DNA of 64,000 nucleotides from Gammaproteobacteria bacterium. GTDB lineage: Bacteria; Pseudomonadota; Gammaproteobacteria; Chromatiales; Chromatiaceae. A program made the position numbers and the translations under genes. Within the stretch, counting starts at the first letter, position 1, and each line of letters begins with the position of its first letter. The notes beneath the pieces are model-generated. The model searched no databases and was not told the origin of the DNA. It saw nothing but the letters and a program-made list of their open reading frames with translations. The DNA lies in contig JAGRGU010000005.1 of the NCBI GenBank assembly GCA_020445335.1, positions 44,241 through 108,240 of the forward strand. Direction: 5' to 3'. Shown piece by piece: positions 33,528 to 42,806 of this stretch.

Positions 33528-34055
33528 ATGAAACAGTCCAAGAGCAAAGCAAAAAGTCCTCGCAATCAACAGACAGAAGCGTCCGGCAGCACTCGGGGGA
33601 CTGTGCTGAAACTTGCTGCTGGGGCCGCATCGATACTACTCGTCGGCGTTCTGATCTGGCTACCGTTGAGCAGTAACCAGGCCAACGCCCAGGAAATCAC
33701 CGTTTATAAATCCGCCACCTGCGGCTGCTGCGGCAAGTGGGTTGAACACATGCAGGAGGCCGGCTTCAAGGTGACGACCCACAATCGTGACGACATGAAT
33801 CAGATCAAGCAGCAGCACGGCGTTGCCTACAAGCTGAGATCCTGCCATACCGCGGTGGTGGATGGATACGTACTCGAAGGCCATGTTCCTGCCGGCGATA
33901 TCGTCAGACTGCTCAAGGAGAGGCCCGCCGTCGACGGTCTGGCGGTGCCGGGAATGCCGATGGGATCGCCGGGAATGGAGGGTAACTACAGCGATCCCTA
34001 CGATGTAATCGCCTTCACCAAGGGTGAGCCGAATCGCATTTTCGAACGCCACTGA
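33528..34055 (+). CDS. DUF411 metal-binding protein
   Basis: A 175-residue protein with an N-terminal membrane segment (VLKLAAGAASILLVGVLIWLPLS), followed by a DUF411 domain from about residue 55. The domain begins VYKSATCGCCGKWVEHM (a CxCC cluster) and continues FKVTTHNRDDMNQIKQQHGV, CHTAVVDGYVLEGHVPAGDI and the closing PGMPMGSPGM, all features of this family. DUF411 proteins are common beside copper oxidases and efflux pumps; metal binding is inferred and function is not established. SD AGGAAC precedes the ATG. Confidence 0.9.
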   Translation: MKQSKSKAKSPRNQQTEASGSTRGTVLKLAAGAASILLVGVLIWLPLSSNQANAQEITVYKSATCGCCGKWVEHMQEAGFKVTTHNRDDMNQIKQQHGVAYKLRSCHTAVVDGYVLEGHVPAGDIVRLLKERPAVDGLAVPGMPMGSPGMEGNYSDPYDVIAFTKGEPNRIFERH

Positions 34056-34188
34056 GCGGATTTCAAACAGGCTGGAGCCAAGCATGTCGCGGCTGGCTCC
34101 AAGGGTGATGCGCCGAGTGAGCGGTATCGACCATAGGCCGCAACAGTCGAGCATGATTGTATCGGCGACAAGTATCGACGGAGAGCTT

Positions 34189-34632
34189 ATGAGAAGAGTG
34201 ATAACGGAGATTATCGGAGTCCCGCTGGTAGCGAGCCTGTTGCTACTTGCCACGGCACCACTTGCCGCGCATACGCCACCCAAGCACGCGCGGCTCTTCT
34301 TCATCGGACTTGACGACGGCAGCGTCGTCGAGAGTCCGGTCAGGGTGCGCATGGGCATAGAGGGATTCGGCATCACACCGGCCGGCACCACCGGCAAGCG
34401 ACGCCATCAGGCTGGTCATCACCACCTGCTTGTCGACGTCGATCAACTCCCCGACATGTCGCAACCGATTCCCGCTGATGCGCAACATCTGCATTACGAC
34501 AACGGTGAAACGGAAGTCCTGCTGCAGCTCTCACCCGGCAGGCATACGCTGCAACTGCTGTTGGGCGACGAGGATCACGAACCTCAGGAACCACCGCTTA
34601 TCTCCAAAAAAATCACAATCACGGTACGCTGA
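34189..34632 (+). CDS. DUF4399 exported protein
   Basis: A 147-residue protein with a signal peptide (VPLVASLLLLATAPLAAHT). The mature domain reads PPKHARLFFIGLDDGSVVESP, then GITPAGTTG, a HHHLLVDVD strand, PADAQHLHYDNGETEVLLQL and PGRHTLQLLLGDEDHEPQEPPLISKKI. This is the DUF4399 layout, a compact beta-sandwich of unknown function; its paired histidines suggest metal contact. ATG 34189 follows GGAGAG. Its position between DUF411 and copA suggests a copper-handling role. Confidence 0.85.
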   Translation: MRRVITEIIGVPLVASLLLLATAPLAAHTPPKHARLFFIGLDDGSVVESPVRVRMGIEGFGITPAGTTGKRRHQAGHHHLLVDVDQLPDMSQPIPADAQHLHYDNGETEVLLQLSPGRHTLQLLLGDEDHEPQEPPLISKKITITVR

Positions 34633-34753
34633 TGAACACCTGCGTTATTGAGCGACTCCGGATACGGGCACTGCAGTGGATGCAGCCCGGTCGCGAGTTA
34701 CAGCGCCCACTGGGATCGCGATCCGCATACGCGACAGATTCAGGAAGCGGACG

Positions 34754-37660
34754 ATGACCGTGGCTGATGGCGCGCACCATACGAGCGGTGCGGATTCGTA
34801 CCGACTCAGCATCGACGGCATGAGCTGTTCCGCCTGCGTGGCGGCGGTCGAACGCGCGATACGTTCGGTCGACGGCGTAGAGGACGCCCGCGTCGATCTG
34901 GTGGGAAGAGAAGCGCTGGTGCGCGGCGGCGATCCGCTGCAGGTCGCCGCTGCGGTCAGCGACAAGGGCTATGAAGCCTCGTTGCCCCGCCAATCCCGTC
35001 AAAAGAGCCGTGAGTTCGAGATCGCGATCGAGGACATGAGCTGCGCGAGTTGCGTCAACACGGTCGAGCGCGCAATCCTCTCGGTCGCCGGTGTCAGGCA
35101 TGCCACGGTCGATCTGGTCGGAAAAAGCGCACGCATAGATGGCGGGGAACCGGAGGCGGTGATCGCGGCCGTAAGCGAACGCGGCTATCGCGCGCGCTTG
35201 CTCGATCAGGCGCCGAAGCTGAGCAGTTTCCGGCTGCTCTTCTCCGGGGACGACGACGGATCAGGGACAATCGAGCGACTATTGCGGGCTGCCGACAGCG
35301 GTGCCCGGTTTTCGATCCGCTGGCCGCGGATCGAGATCACCACCGCGGAGCATCCGGGCGACCTGCTGCTGCGGCTGCGGGCCAACGGAATCCAGGCCGG
35401 TATCGAGGAGAACTTCGTCGATCCGTATCAGGAGCAGGCGGAACGGGCCCGCCACGAAGTGCTAAGTGCATGGAAAAAGGCATTGCTCGCCGGGGTGGTC
35501 GGTCTCGGCCTGATGGTGGCTGGCATGAGCGGACTGCTGCCCTCGCTGTCGGCCTCCGAAACGGCCTCGGCGCTCAGCGGCCGCCAGTTTTGGGCGGCCG
35601 TCGCCATCCTCTGCCTGGCCGTGATGTGGTACAGCGGCCGAAACTACTACCATACCGCCTGGCGCCTGGCCCGCCACCTCTCCTCCAACATGGACACGCT
35701 GGTCGCACTGGGCACATCCGCCGCCTGGCTATCGTCAGTCATCCTGGTGATCGATCCCGGCTTCATTCCAGGTGGCGGGCAGCACCTCTATTTCGATGCG
35801 GCGGTGCTGATACTCGCTTTCCTGCAGTTCGGCCACGCGCTGGAGACCCGCGCCAAGCGGATCACCAGTCAGGCGATCGGCGCGCTGGTGCAGCTGGCGC
35901 CGCGCGTGGCGAACCTGGTGCGGAATGCAGGCGAGATCAGCGTTCCGGTTTCGCTGTTACAGCTCGGGGATCAGATCATCGTCCGTCCCGGCGAGACGCT
36001 GCCGATCGACGGCGAGATCCTGGAGGGAAAAACCAGCATCGACGAGTCGATGATCAGCGGCGAACCGCTGCCGGTGAGCAAAAGGGTCGGCGACCAGGTC
36101 ATCGGCGGCACCCGCAACCGCAGCGGCAGTTTCCGCTTCAGGGTAACCCGACTCGGCGAGCAAACCACTCTCTCCCGCATCATTGCCATGGTGCGAAAGG
36201 CGCAGCTGAGCAAGCCGCCGATCGGCCGGCTGGTGGACCGGGTGGCGGCCCTGTTCGTGCCGCTCGTGGTGCTCATCGCCCTGCTGACATTCGCGCTCTG
36301 GAATATGATCGGTCCCGAACCGGCACTGGCGCACGCGCTGACCGCGGGCATCGCGGTGCTGGTTATCGCCTGCCCCTGCGCGCTGGGACTGGCGACACCT
36401 ATCGCGATCATGATGGGCACCGCGCGGGCGGCGCAGCTGAATATACTGATCCGCAACAGCGAAGCGCTGCAGAGCGCCAGCAGCCTGACCCATCTGGTCG
36501 TCGACAAGACCGGCACGCTGACCCTTGGAAAGCCGGCCGTGACCGCGCTCTTGCCACTCGATCAGACCCAGGGCGACGCCTTGCTGGGGCGCGCGGCGAG
36601 TCTGGAACGCGCCTCGGAGCACCCGCTGGCCGAGGCGGTGCTCTCCGCTGCCAGGGCGCGTAATCTGCAGCCCGAACCGGTCGAGGATTTCCTCGCGGTT
36701 GCTGGACGCGGCGTCCAGGGCCTGATCGGCGGCGAGCTGCACCTACTCGGCAACAGACACTTCATCGAGCAGCAGGGCATCGCGCTGCCGCCGGCGCTAC
36801 TGGCGCGGGCCGAGCACGAGGCGCAGCAGGGAGGGACTCCGATCTGGCTCGCCGCCGGCGGCGGTCTGAAGGGCGTGCTGATTCTGCAGGATCCGCTACG
36901 TCCGGATTCCGCGGCTGCCGTGGCGGCGCTGCACGCGCGCGGGGTCGAAGTGGTGATGTGCACCGGCGACAACCAGGCGACGGCGACCGCGGTTGCCAGC
37001 CGCCTCGGCATTCGGCAATTGCACAGCGAACTGCTGCCGGAGCAGAAGCTGGAGGTGATTCGCGATCTTCAGGCGCAAGGCGCCAAGGTCGGCATGGTCG
37101 GCGACGGCGTCAACGATGCGCCGGCGCTGGCGCAGGCCGATACCGGATTTGCCATCGGCAGCGGTACCGACGTGGCGATCGAAAGCGCCGACATCACCCT
37201 CGCGGGCGACTCGCTGGCCAACGTCGATACCGCGATTGCGATCTCCGGCGCGACGCTGCGCAACATCAAACAGAATCTTTTTGGCGCCTTCATCTACAAT
37301 GTGCTCGGGATTCCGCTCGCGGCGGGGCTTTTCTATCCGCTCACCGGCTGGCTGCTGCCGCCGATGTTCGCCAGCGCCGCGATGGCGCTCTCCTCGGTCA
37401 CCGTGGTCAGCAACGCCAATCGTCTACGTTTTTTTCAACCTCGGGAGAGCACCATGGCGCAAACCATTGAACTCGCAATTGAAGGGATGAGCTGCAACCA
37501 CTGCGTCGACCGTGCCAGGCAGGCACTGCAGGGCGTTGCCGGCGTGCAGTCCGTCGATGTCAGTCTCGAGCCGGGCGGTGCCAGGGTGACTGGCAACGTC
37601 GAAGCTGCGGCGCTGATCAACGCCGTCGAAACAGCGGGCTATCAAGCCAGCGAGCGCTGA
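34754..37660 (+). CDS. copA: Cu(I)-exporting P1B-type ATPase with N-terminal and C-terminal HMA domains
   Basis: A 968-residue cytoplasmic-membrane pump that expels Cu(I). Residues 16-85 and 88-155 are two HMA domains with GMSCSAC (Cys25, Cys28) and DMSCASC (Cys97, Cys100). Residues about 158-225 look like a third HMA fold without cysteines. The P-type core has CPCALG, the phosphorylated [16 protein letters not shown] and [18 protein letters not shown] and [16 protein letters not shown] are Cu(I) P1B-1 signatures. Residues 901-968 are a further complete HMA domain (GMSCNHC, Cys914, Cys917) of CopZ size, preceded by its own ATG and ribosome-binding site and a T7 tract. ATG 34754 follows AGGAAG. 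The C-terminal domain may be a fusion, a separate gene or a frameshift product. Confidence 0.93.
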   Translation: MTVADGAHHTSGADSYRLSIDGMSCSACVAAVERAIRSVDGVEDARVDLVGREALVRGGDPLQVAAAVSDKGYEASLPRQSRQKSREFEIAIEDMSCASCVNTVERAILSVAGVRHATVDLVGKSARIDGGEPEAVIAAVSERGYRARLLDQAPKLSSFRLLFSGDDDGSGTIERLLRAADSGARFSIRWPRIEITTAEHPGDLLLRLRANGIQAGIEENFVDPYQEQAERARHEVLSAWKKALLAGVVGLGLMVAGMSGLLPSLSASETASALSGRQFWAAVAILCLAVMWYSGRNYYHTAWRLARHLSSNMDTLVALGTSAAWLSSVILVIDPGFIPGGGQHLYFDAAVLILAFLQFGHALETRAKRITSQAIGALVQLAPRVANLVRNAGEISVPVSLLQLGDQIIVRPGETLPIDGEILEGKTSIDESMISGEPLPVSKRVGDQVIGGTRNRSGSFRFRVTRLGEQTTLSRIIAMVRKAQLSKPPIGRLVDRVAALFVPLVVLIALLTFALWNMIGPEPALAHALTAGIAVLVIACPCALGLATPIAIMMGTARAAQLNILIRNSEALQSASSLTHLVVDKTGTLTLGKPAVTALLPLDQTQGDALLGRAASLERASEHPLAEAVLSAARARNLQPEPVEDFLAVAGRGVQGLIGGELHLLGNRHFIEQQGIALPPALLARAEHEAQQGGTPIWLAAGGGLKGVLILQDPLRPDSAAAVAALHARGVEVVMCTGDNQATATAVASRLGIRQLHSELLPEQKLEVIRDLQAQGAKVGMVGDGVNDAPALAQADTGFAIGSGTDVAIESADITLAGDSLANVDTAIAISGATLRNIKQNLFGAFIYNVLGIPLAAGLFYPLTGWLLPPMFASAAMALSSVTVVSNANRLRFFQPRESTMAQTIELAIEGMSCNHCVDRARQALQGVAGVQSVDVSLEPGGARVTGNVEAAALINAVETAGYQASER
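37429..37435 (+). other. T7 tract at the CopA/HMA junction, possible slippery site
   Basis: Seven T residues lie in phase as CGT TTT TTT, matching the T TTT TTT type of -1 slippery heptamer. A -1 shift would end translation after about 11 more codons at 37470, giving an ATPase without the last HMA domain. It could also mark a homopolymer length error in the assembly. Confidence 0.45.
37443..37456 (+). promoter_or_regulatory. copZ: Putative internal ribosome-binding site and ATG for a CopZ-like product
   Basis: GGGAGAG at 37443-37449 lies four bases before the in-frame ATG at 37454. Initiation there would give a 68-residue HMA protein (residues 901-968 of the ATPase frame) with GMSCNHC. Length and motif are those of a free CopZ copper chaperone. 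Whether it is used is unproven. Confidence 0.5.
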
Positions 37661-37690
37661 CGGGATCCGTGCGCTGAGCGCGCGACGCGC

Positions 37691-38317
37691 CTAGCGTCGG
37701 GCCAGCGCCATCGCCTCCTTTGCCTGGCGCGTGATCGCAGCCCACTCGCCGTCGGCGATCTGCTGCCTGGTGGCGAGCCATGAGCCGCCGATCGAAGCGA
37801 CTATCGGCAGCTCGAGGTAACTTCTCATGTTAGTCAGATTGACGCCGCCGGTGGGGCAGAATCTGACTCCCTGGGAGGCGTAGGGGCCGGCCAGTGCCTT
37901 CAGCATCGCCGGCCCCCCTGCCTCGCCGGCCGGGAAGAATTTCTGCAGCCTGCAGCCGAGTTCAAGCCCCTGCTCGATCTCGGAGGGCGTCATCACACCG
38001 GGTACGAAAAGGCCGCCACAACTCTGGAAGTAGCTCGCCACCTTCGGATTGAGGCCGGGCGCGAGACCGAAGCTCACACCCGCCTCGATCGCCCGCTCCG
38101 CCATCTCGGCGCTGAGCAGCGTCCCCGCGCCAAGCAGCATCTCCGGAAAGGCCCTATGCACGCGTTTGATGGCGCCTGCAGCCGCCGGCGTGCGAAAGGT
38201 CACTTCGATGATATCCAGACCACCGGCCAGTAACGCCTCGGCCAGAGGTTCAGCATCCTCTTCACGGTCGATGACGATAACCGGGATGATCGGTCGCTTG
38301 AGCAGTTCATCGTACAT
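37691..38317 (-). CDS. eda: 2-keto-3-deoxy-6-phosphogluconate aldolase (KDPG/KHG aldolase)
   Basis: A 208-residue class I aldolase splitting KDPG into pyruvate and glyceraldehyde 3-phosphate, the last step of the uronate pathway here. The Schiff-base lysine is in LQKFFPAGE, and the general acid in DIIEVTFRTPAA. Phosphate contacts are GAGTLLS and FCPTGGVN. The ATG at 38317 (MYDELL) is used; the reading frame continues far upstream but only into antisense of kdgK. It is last of the leftward operon and lies 11 bp after kdgK. The convergent copA stops 30 bp away. Confidence 0.94.
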   Translation of the reverse strand: MYDELLKRPIIPVIVIDREEDAEPLAEALLAGGLDIIEVTFRTPAAAGAIKRVHRAFPEMLLGAGTLLSAEMAERAIEAGVSFGLAPGLNPKVASYFQSCGGLFVPGVMTPSEIEQGLELGCRLQKFFPAGEAGGPAMLKALAGPYASQGVRFCPTGGVNLTNMRSYLELPIVASIGGSWLATRQQIADGEWAAITRQAKEAMALARR

Positions 38318-38328
38318 ATCGCACCTCG

Positions 38329-39435
38329 CTAACGGTCGACGCGGGCAGAACCGCCGCCGACGAGCTTCTCGACCTCCTGCAGCGAAGCCATCGTGGTATC
38401 GCCGGGCGTGGTCATCGCCAGCGCACCGTGCGCCGCGCCATACTCGACCGCGATCTGCGGCTCCTGCAGCTCCATCAGGCCGTAGATGAAACCGGAGGCG
38501 AAACTGTCGCCGCCGCCGACACGATCCATGATCTCCAGATCGGGGCGCTGGGTCGCCGAGTAGAAGTTGCCGTCGACCCAGCAGATGGCACCCCAGTCGT
38601 TGACCGTCGCGCTTTTCACGCCGCGCAGTGTGGTGGCGGTCGCCTTGAAGTTTGGGAACTCGGTCACCGCCCTTTCGATCATGCGCCGGAAGGCGGCGAC
38701 ATCGAGATCGGTCAGGTGCCGGTCGGCACCCTCCACTTCGAGGCCCAGGCAGGCTGTGAAATCCTCCTCGTTGCCAATCATCACATCGACGTTGCGGGCG
38801 ATCTCGCGGTTGATCTCGCGGCAGCGTTCGAGGCCGCCGAACCCTTTCCACAACGAGGGGCGGTAGTTGAGATCGTAGGAGACGATGGTGCCATGCTCCT
38901 GGGCGCGACTGGCGGCTTCGATGACCAGCGCTCCGGTACTCTCCGACAAGGCGGCGAAGATACCGCCGGTATGGAACCACCGCACCCCGAGCCCGCCGAA
39001 GATATAGTCCCAGTCGATGTCGCCCGGTCGCAGCTGCGAGGCAGCGGTCAACCCCCGGTCGGAACAGCCCACCGCGCCGCGCACACCGAATCCGCGTTCG
39101 GTGAAGTTGAGACCGTTGCGCACGCTGCGGCCGATACCGTCGTACTCGGTCCATTTGATCAGCGAGGTATCGACGCCGCCCTGCAGGATCAGATCCTCGA
39201 GCAACAGCCCCACTTCGTTGCGTGCAAAAGCGGAGACCAGCGCGGCCCGCTGTCCGAAACAACGGCGCAGACCCCGGGCCACATTGTATTCGCCGCCGCC
39301 CTCCCAGACGTTGAAACGGCGCGTGGTGCGTATGCGCCCCTCGCCCGGGTCCAGCCGCAACATCACCTCTCCGAGAGAGAGGATGTCGTAGCGACAGTCG
39401 GCGCGCGGGCGCACCCTGATCGATCGTAATGCCAT
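38329..39435 (-). CDS. kdgK: 2-keto-3-deoxygluconate kinase (PfkB family)
   Basis: A 368-residue ribokinase-like kinase. It has YDILSLGEVMLRLDPGEGR near the start, the sugar-binding GGGEYNVARGLRRC, and the catalytic-base and anion-hole GGGDSFASGF near residue 300. By context it phosphorylates 2-keto-3-deoxygluconate to KDPG, the substrate of the next gene product. GGAGATAACGACG precedes the ATG, and the gap to kduD is five bases. The family covers many sugar kinases, so the substrate is assigned from the neighbouring KduI, KduD and Eda. Confidence 0.9.
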   Translation of the reverse strand: MALRSIRVRPRADCRYDILSLGEVMLRLDPGEGRIRTTRRFNVWEGGGEYNVARGLRRCFGQRAALVSAFARNEVGLLLEDLILQGGVDTSLIKWTEYDGIGRSVRNGLNFTERGFGVRGAVGCSDRGLTAASQLRPGDIDWDYIFGGLGVRWFHTGGIFAALSESTGALVIEAASRAQEHGTIVSYDLNYRPSLWKGFGGLERCREINREIARNVDVMIGNEEDFTACLGLEVEGADRHLTDLDVAAFRRMIERAVTEFPNFKATATTLRGVKSATVNDWGAICWVDGNFYSATQRPDLEIMDRVGGGDSFASGFIYGLMELQEPQIAVEYGAAHGALAMTTPGDTTMASLQEVEKLVGGGSARVDR

Positions 39436-39440
39436 CGTCG

Positions 39441-40211
39441 TTATCTCCCCATCCAGCCGCCGTCGACGGTGACGATGGCGCCGTTCATGTAGTCGGAAGC
39501 CGGCGAGGCGAGGAACACCACCGGCCCCTTGAAGTCCTCCGGCTCGCCCCAGCGACCGGCAGGAATGCGCGCCAGAATCGCGCTGTTGCGCGCCAGGTCA
39601 TCCTGCAGCGCGCGGGTATTGTCGGTACGCACGTATCCAGGAGCGATGGCATTGACATTGACCCCCTCTCCTGCCCACTCGTTGGCCAGCGCTTTGGTCA
39701 GCTGGCCAATGGCACCCTTGCTGGCGGCGTAACCCGGCACCGTGATACCGCCCTGGAAGGTCAGCAGCGACGCGGTGAAGATGATCTTGCCCTTGCCGCG
39801 GGCGATCATCTCCCGGCCGATCTCGCGCGACAGCACGAACTGCGCGTTGAGATTGACCTCGATCACATGATCCCAAAGCGCGTCCGTGTGCTCCGCCGCC
39901 GGCGCCCGCCGGATGGTGCCGGCATTGTTGACCAGAATATCGATGCGTGGCTGCTCCGACTTCAGGCGAGCGATGAAGGCATTGAGCGAGTCGCGCTGGC
40001 TGAAGTCGCAGGTATAGGCGTGGAACCGGCGTCCCCTCGCGGTGACCGCCCGCGCCACTTCGCTGCCTTCGACCTCCAGGCTGGCGCTGACCCCTATGAT
40101 GTCGGCACCCGCCTCTGCCAGCGCCTCGGCCATCGCTTTGCCGATACCCCGCTTGCAGCCGGTAACCAGCGCGATACTGCCATCCAGCCGAAAACTGTCG
40201 ATTACGCTCAT
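39441..40211 (-). CDS. kduD: 2-keto-3-deoxy-D-gluconate 5-dehydrogenase (SDR, KduD)
   Basis: A 256-residue short-chain dehydrogenase that reduces 2,5-diketo-3-deoxygluconate (DKII) to 2-keto-3-deoxygluconate, following KduI. The coenzyme loop is TGCKRGIGKAMAEAL, and the active site has Ser in TASLLTFQGG and YAASKGAI. It starts with an N-terminal segment SVIDSFRLDGSIALV typical of KduD. ATG 40211 follows GGAG. It sits between kduI and kdgK in the operon, matching the pathway order. Specificity is inferred from this context; related SDRs have other substrates. Confidence 0.9.
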   Translation of the reverse strand: MSVIDSFRLDGSIALVTGCKRGIGKAMAEALAEAGADIIGVSASLEVEGSEVARAVTARGRRFHAYTCDFSQRDSLNAFIARLKSEQPRIDILVNNAGTIRRAPAAEHTDALWDHVIEVNLNAQFVLSREIGREMIARGKGKIIFTASLLTFQGGITVPGYAASKGAIGQLTKALANEWAGEGVNVNAIAPGYVRTDNTRALQDDLARNSAILARIPAGRWGEPEDFKGPVVFLASPASDYMNGAIVTVDGGWMGR

Positions 40212-40244
40212 CTCAGCTCCATCGATACCGTTGCCTGATCCTGC

Positions 40245-41069
40245 TCAACGCAACTCTCCGGGTTGTATGAAATCCATGTCGGTGTAGTCGACGTTGTCGC
40301 CCGCCATCGCCCAGACGAAGGTGTAGGCGCCGGTGCCGACGCCGGAGTGTATCGACCAGGGCGGCGAGACCGCGCCCTCTTCGTTGGCGATCAGCAGGTG
40401 GCGCGTCTCGTTCGGTTCGCCCATCAGGTGCAGCACCCGGCTCTCTTGGTCCATGTTGAAGTAGAGATAGGCCTCCATGCGACGGTCGTGCTGGTGGCAG
40501 GGCATGGTGTTCCAGACCGACCCCTCTTCCAGGGTGGTGTAGCCGAGCACCAGTTGGCAGCTCTCCATCACCAGCGGATGGACGAACTGGTTGATGGTGC
40601 GCTTGTTGCTGGTACCGGTCTCTCCGAGCTTGACCTCGGCACTCTGCTCGACGGTGATCAAGCGGGCCGGATAGGCCCGGTGCGCCGGGGCAGAGGCGAG
40701 GTAGAAACGACCGTCGCCGCCGAAGGTGACGGCACCCGTTCCCTTGCCGAGATAGAGCACGTCGCCTCTGTTCAGCGTCCAGCGCTCGCCGTCGGCGGAG
40801 ACACTACCGCTGGCGCCGATATTGACCACCGCCATCTCGCGCCGCTCGAGAAAGGTTGCGGTCCTGGTCTCGTCGACCTTCTCCAGTAGCAGTTCACCGC
40901 CGGCAGGCACGGCACCGCCCAGCACCATACGGTCGTAGTGGGTATAGACGAGATTGATTTCACCCGCCTTGAATATGCCGCTGACGAGGAAGTGCCTGCG
41001 CAGCTCCCCGGTATCCATCGTCTTGACATGATCGGCGTGCACGGCGTGGCGCATCTGGACGTTCAACAT
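40245..41069 (-). CDS. kduI: 5-keto-4-deoxyuronate isomerase (KduI)
   Basis: A 274-residue cupin-fold zinc isomerase converting 5-keto-4-deoxyuronate (DKI) to 2,5-diketo-3-deoxygluconate. It begins MLNVQMRHAVHADHVKTMDT, and the metal site includes MPCHQHDRRMEAYLYF (two His and the Glu). NKRTINQFVHP and WSIHSGVGTGAYTF are also characteristic. ATG 41069 follows AAGGAGT with six bases spacing; an upstream in-frame start is unsupported. Length matches E. coli KduI (278). It shows that the operon handles 4,5-unsaturated uronates made by lyases from pectin, alginate or glycosaminoglycans. Confidence 0.95.
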   Translation of the reverse strand: MLNVQMRHAVHADHVKTMDTGELRRHFLVSGIFKAGEINLVYTHYDRMVLGGAVPAGGELLLEKVDETRTATFLERREMAVVNIGASGSVSADGERWTLNRGDVLYLGKGTGAVTFGGDGRFYLASAPAHRAYPARLITVEQSAEVKLGETGTSNKRTINQFVHPLVMESCQLVLGYTTLEEGSVWNTMPCHQHDRRMEAYLYFNMDQESRVLHLMGEPNETRHLLIANEEGAVSPPWSIHSGVGTGAYTFVWAMAGDNVDYTDMDFIQPGELR

Positions 41070-41195
41070 GAAAAAACTCCTTACTGAATCCGTTGGTGTA
41101 AACGCCACCGCTTCGAACCGATGGCATCCGGTTACAGCCTAAAGTGGCTGGGCCAAGTCCCGCGATCGACCCCGACCGCCGGTCACTTCCCGGCG

Positions 41196-41513
41196 CTAAA
41201 GAAAATCATCCCGACGCGGCGTGAAAGTGTCGATCAGACGACCGGCTTCGACACAGCGGCAGCCATGCACCGCGCCCGGTGGTGTTATGAAACTGTCGCC
41301 CGGTCCGACCTCGAACTCCTCGCCATCGATGGAGAAGAGAAAGCGGCCGCGCTCGACGTAGGTCGACTGTACGTGCGGATGGGAGTGCATTGTGCCGACT
41401 CCGCCGACCTCGAAGGTGAAAGCGACCACCATCAGTGATTCGTTGTGCGCGAGCACCTGGCGCGTCACGCCGTTGCCCGAGTCGACCGTTTGTTCCGGCA
41501 TCAGATAGTTCAT
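41196..41513 (-). CDS. kdgF: Cupin-domain protein, KdgF-like unsaturated-uronate converter
   Basis: A 105-residue single cupin. Metal-ligand histidines are in MHSHPHVQSTYVERG, with the second cupin motif PGDSFITPPGAVHGCRC. KdgF family members turn 4,5-unsaturated monouronates from lyases into the linear keto form used by KduI. The location directly ahead of kduI supports that role over a generic cupin. ATG 41513 has AGGAG nine bases upstream. The gap to dctM is 11 bp, while 126 bp separate it from kduI. Confidence 0.85.
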   Translation of the reverse strand: MNYLMPEQTVDSGNGVTRQVLAHNESLMVVAFTFEVGGVGTMHSHPHVQSTYVERGRFLFSIDGEEFEVGPGDSFITPPGAVHGCRCVEAGRLIDTFTPRRDDFL

Positions 41514-41524
41514 GCGATGGTCTC

Positions 41525-42805
41525 CTAGTGGAATAGCGATGGCAGCCAGAGCGAAAGAAACGGTATATAGGTGACGAGCATCAGGGTGAAGATGCCCGCC
41601 AGATAGAAAGGCCAGATGGTCCTGACCACGTCGAGCACGCGGATCTTGCCGACCGCGCAGCCGACGAACAGCACCGATCCCACCGGCGGCGTGCAGAGGC
41701 CGATGCCGAGATTGAGGATCATGATGATGCCGAACTGCACCGGATCGATACCGAACGCCTCGGCTATCGGCAGGAAGATCGGCGTGGTGATGACGATCAG
41801 CGGCGACATATCCATGAACGAGCCGAGGATCAGCAGCAGGATGTTGATCAGCAGCAGGATGACGATCGGATTGTCGGAGAGGCCGCGCATGAAGGCGACC
41901 ATCTCGGCCGGCACCTTGAGATAGGCGAGCAGCCAGCCGAACGCCGCCGCGCAGCCGATCACCATCAACACCATCGCCGTGGTGCGGACCGCATCCTTGA
42001 CCGCGTTGACGAACTCGCTCCAGCCCATGCTGCGATAGACGAATACGATCACGAACAGCGCGTAGACGACCGCGATGCAGGAGCTCTCGGAGGCGGTAAA
42101 AACACCGGAACGGACGCCGCCGAATATGATCGCGATCAGGATCAGTCCGGGCAGTGCCGAGAGGAACAGGCTGCCGACCGCGCGCAATCCGGGGAATGCC
42201 TCCAGCGGATAACCGCGTTTGCGTGCCACCGCCCAGGCGGCGAACATCAGCGAGAGCGCCAGAATGAGACCCGGCACTATGCCGGCGGTGAAGAGATCGG
42301 CGATCGAGATGCGGCCGCCGCCGGCGATCGAATAGATGATCAGATTGTGCGACGGCGGCAACATCAGCGAGATGATCGAACTGACGACGGTGATATTCAC
42401 AGCGTAATCGACGCCATAACCGCGCTCCTTCATCTGCGGCACCATCAACCCGCCGATCGCCGACGCGTCGGCGGCGGCCGAACCGGAGATGCCGCCGAAC
42501 AGCACCGATGCGGTGATATTGACCTGCCCGAGACCGCCGCGAAAATGTCCCACCGCCGCCCCTGCGAGCGCTACCAGACGACGGGCTATATCGCCGCGCA
42601 CCATCAGATTTCCGGCAAAGATGAAGAACGGGATCGCCATCAGCGCGAACACGCTCACGCCCGAATTCAGGCGTTGGAACACCACCACCGGTGGCAGGCC
42701 CAGATAGAGAATGGTCGCGAACGAAGCCCCGCCGAGGCAGAAGGCCACCGGCGTGCCGCTCAACAACAGAACGGTGAAGGTACCGAACAGAACCCAGTAC
42801 TCCAT
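41525..42805 (-). CDS. dctM: TRAP transporter large permease subunit (DctM type)
   Basis: A 426-residue inner-membrane protein with about twelve helices of the DctM family, the ion-coupled transport core. It begins MEYWVLFGTFTVLLLSGTPVAF and has GSAAADASAIGGLMVPQM, MLPPSHNLIIYSIAGG, SFMDMSPLIVITTPIFLPI and LGIGLCTPPVGSVLFVGCAVG. It starts at the ATG at 42805, one base after the dctQ stop. By context the transported compound is a uronate or unsaturated uronate. It is followed by kdgF. Confidence 0.95.
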   Translation of the reverse strand: MEYWVLFGTFTVLLLSGTPVAFCLGGASFATILYLGLPPVVVFQRLNSGVSVFALMAIPFFIFAGNLMVRGDIARRLVALAGAAVGHFRGGLGQVNITASVLFGGISGSAAADASAIGGLMVPQMKERGYGVDYAVNITVVSSIISLMLPPSHNLIIYSIAGGGRISIADLFTAGIVPGLILALSLMFAAWAVARKRGYPLEAFPGLRAVGSLFLSALPGLILIAIIFGGVRSGVFTASESSCIAVVYALFVIVFVYRSMGWSEFVNAVKDAVRTTAMVLMVIGCAAAFGWLLAYLKVPAEMVAFMRGLSDNPIVILLLINILLLILGSFMDMSPLIVITTPIFLPIAEAFGIDPVQFGIIMILNLGIGLCTPPVGSVLFVGCAVGKIRVLDVVRTIWPFYLAGIFTLMLVTYIPFLSLWLPSLFH

Positions 42806-42806
42806 C

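Noticed and set aside
38318..39262. Extended N terminus for the KDPG aldolase
   Set aside because: The frame continues upstream only by overlapping kdgK in another phase; the MYDELL start gives the normal family length.
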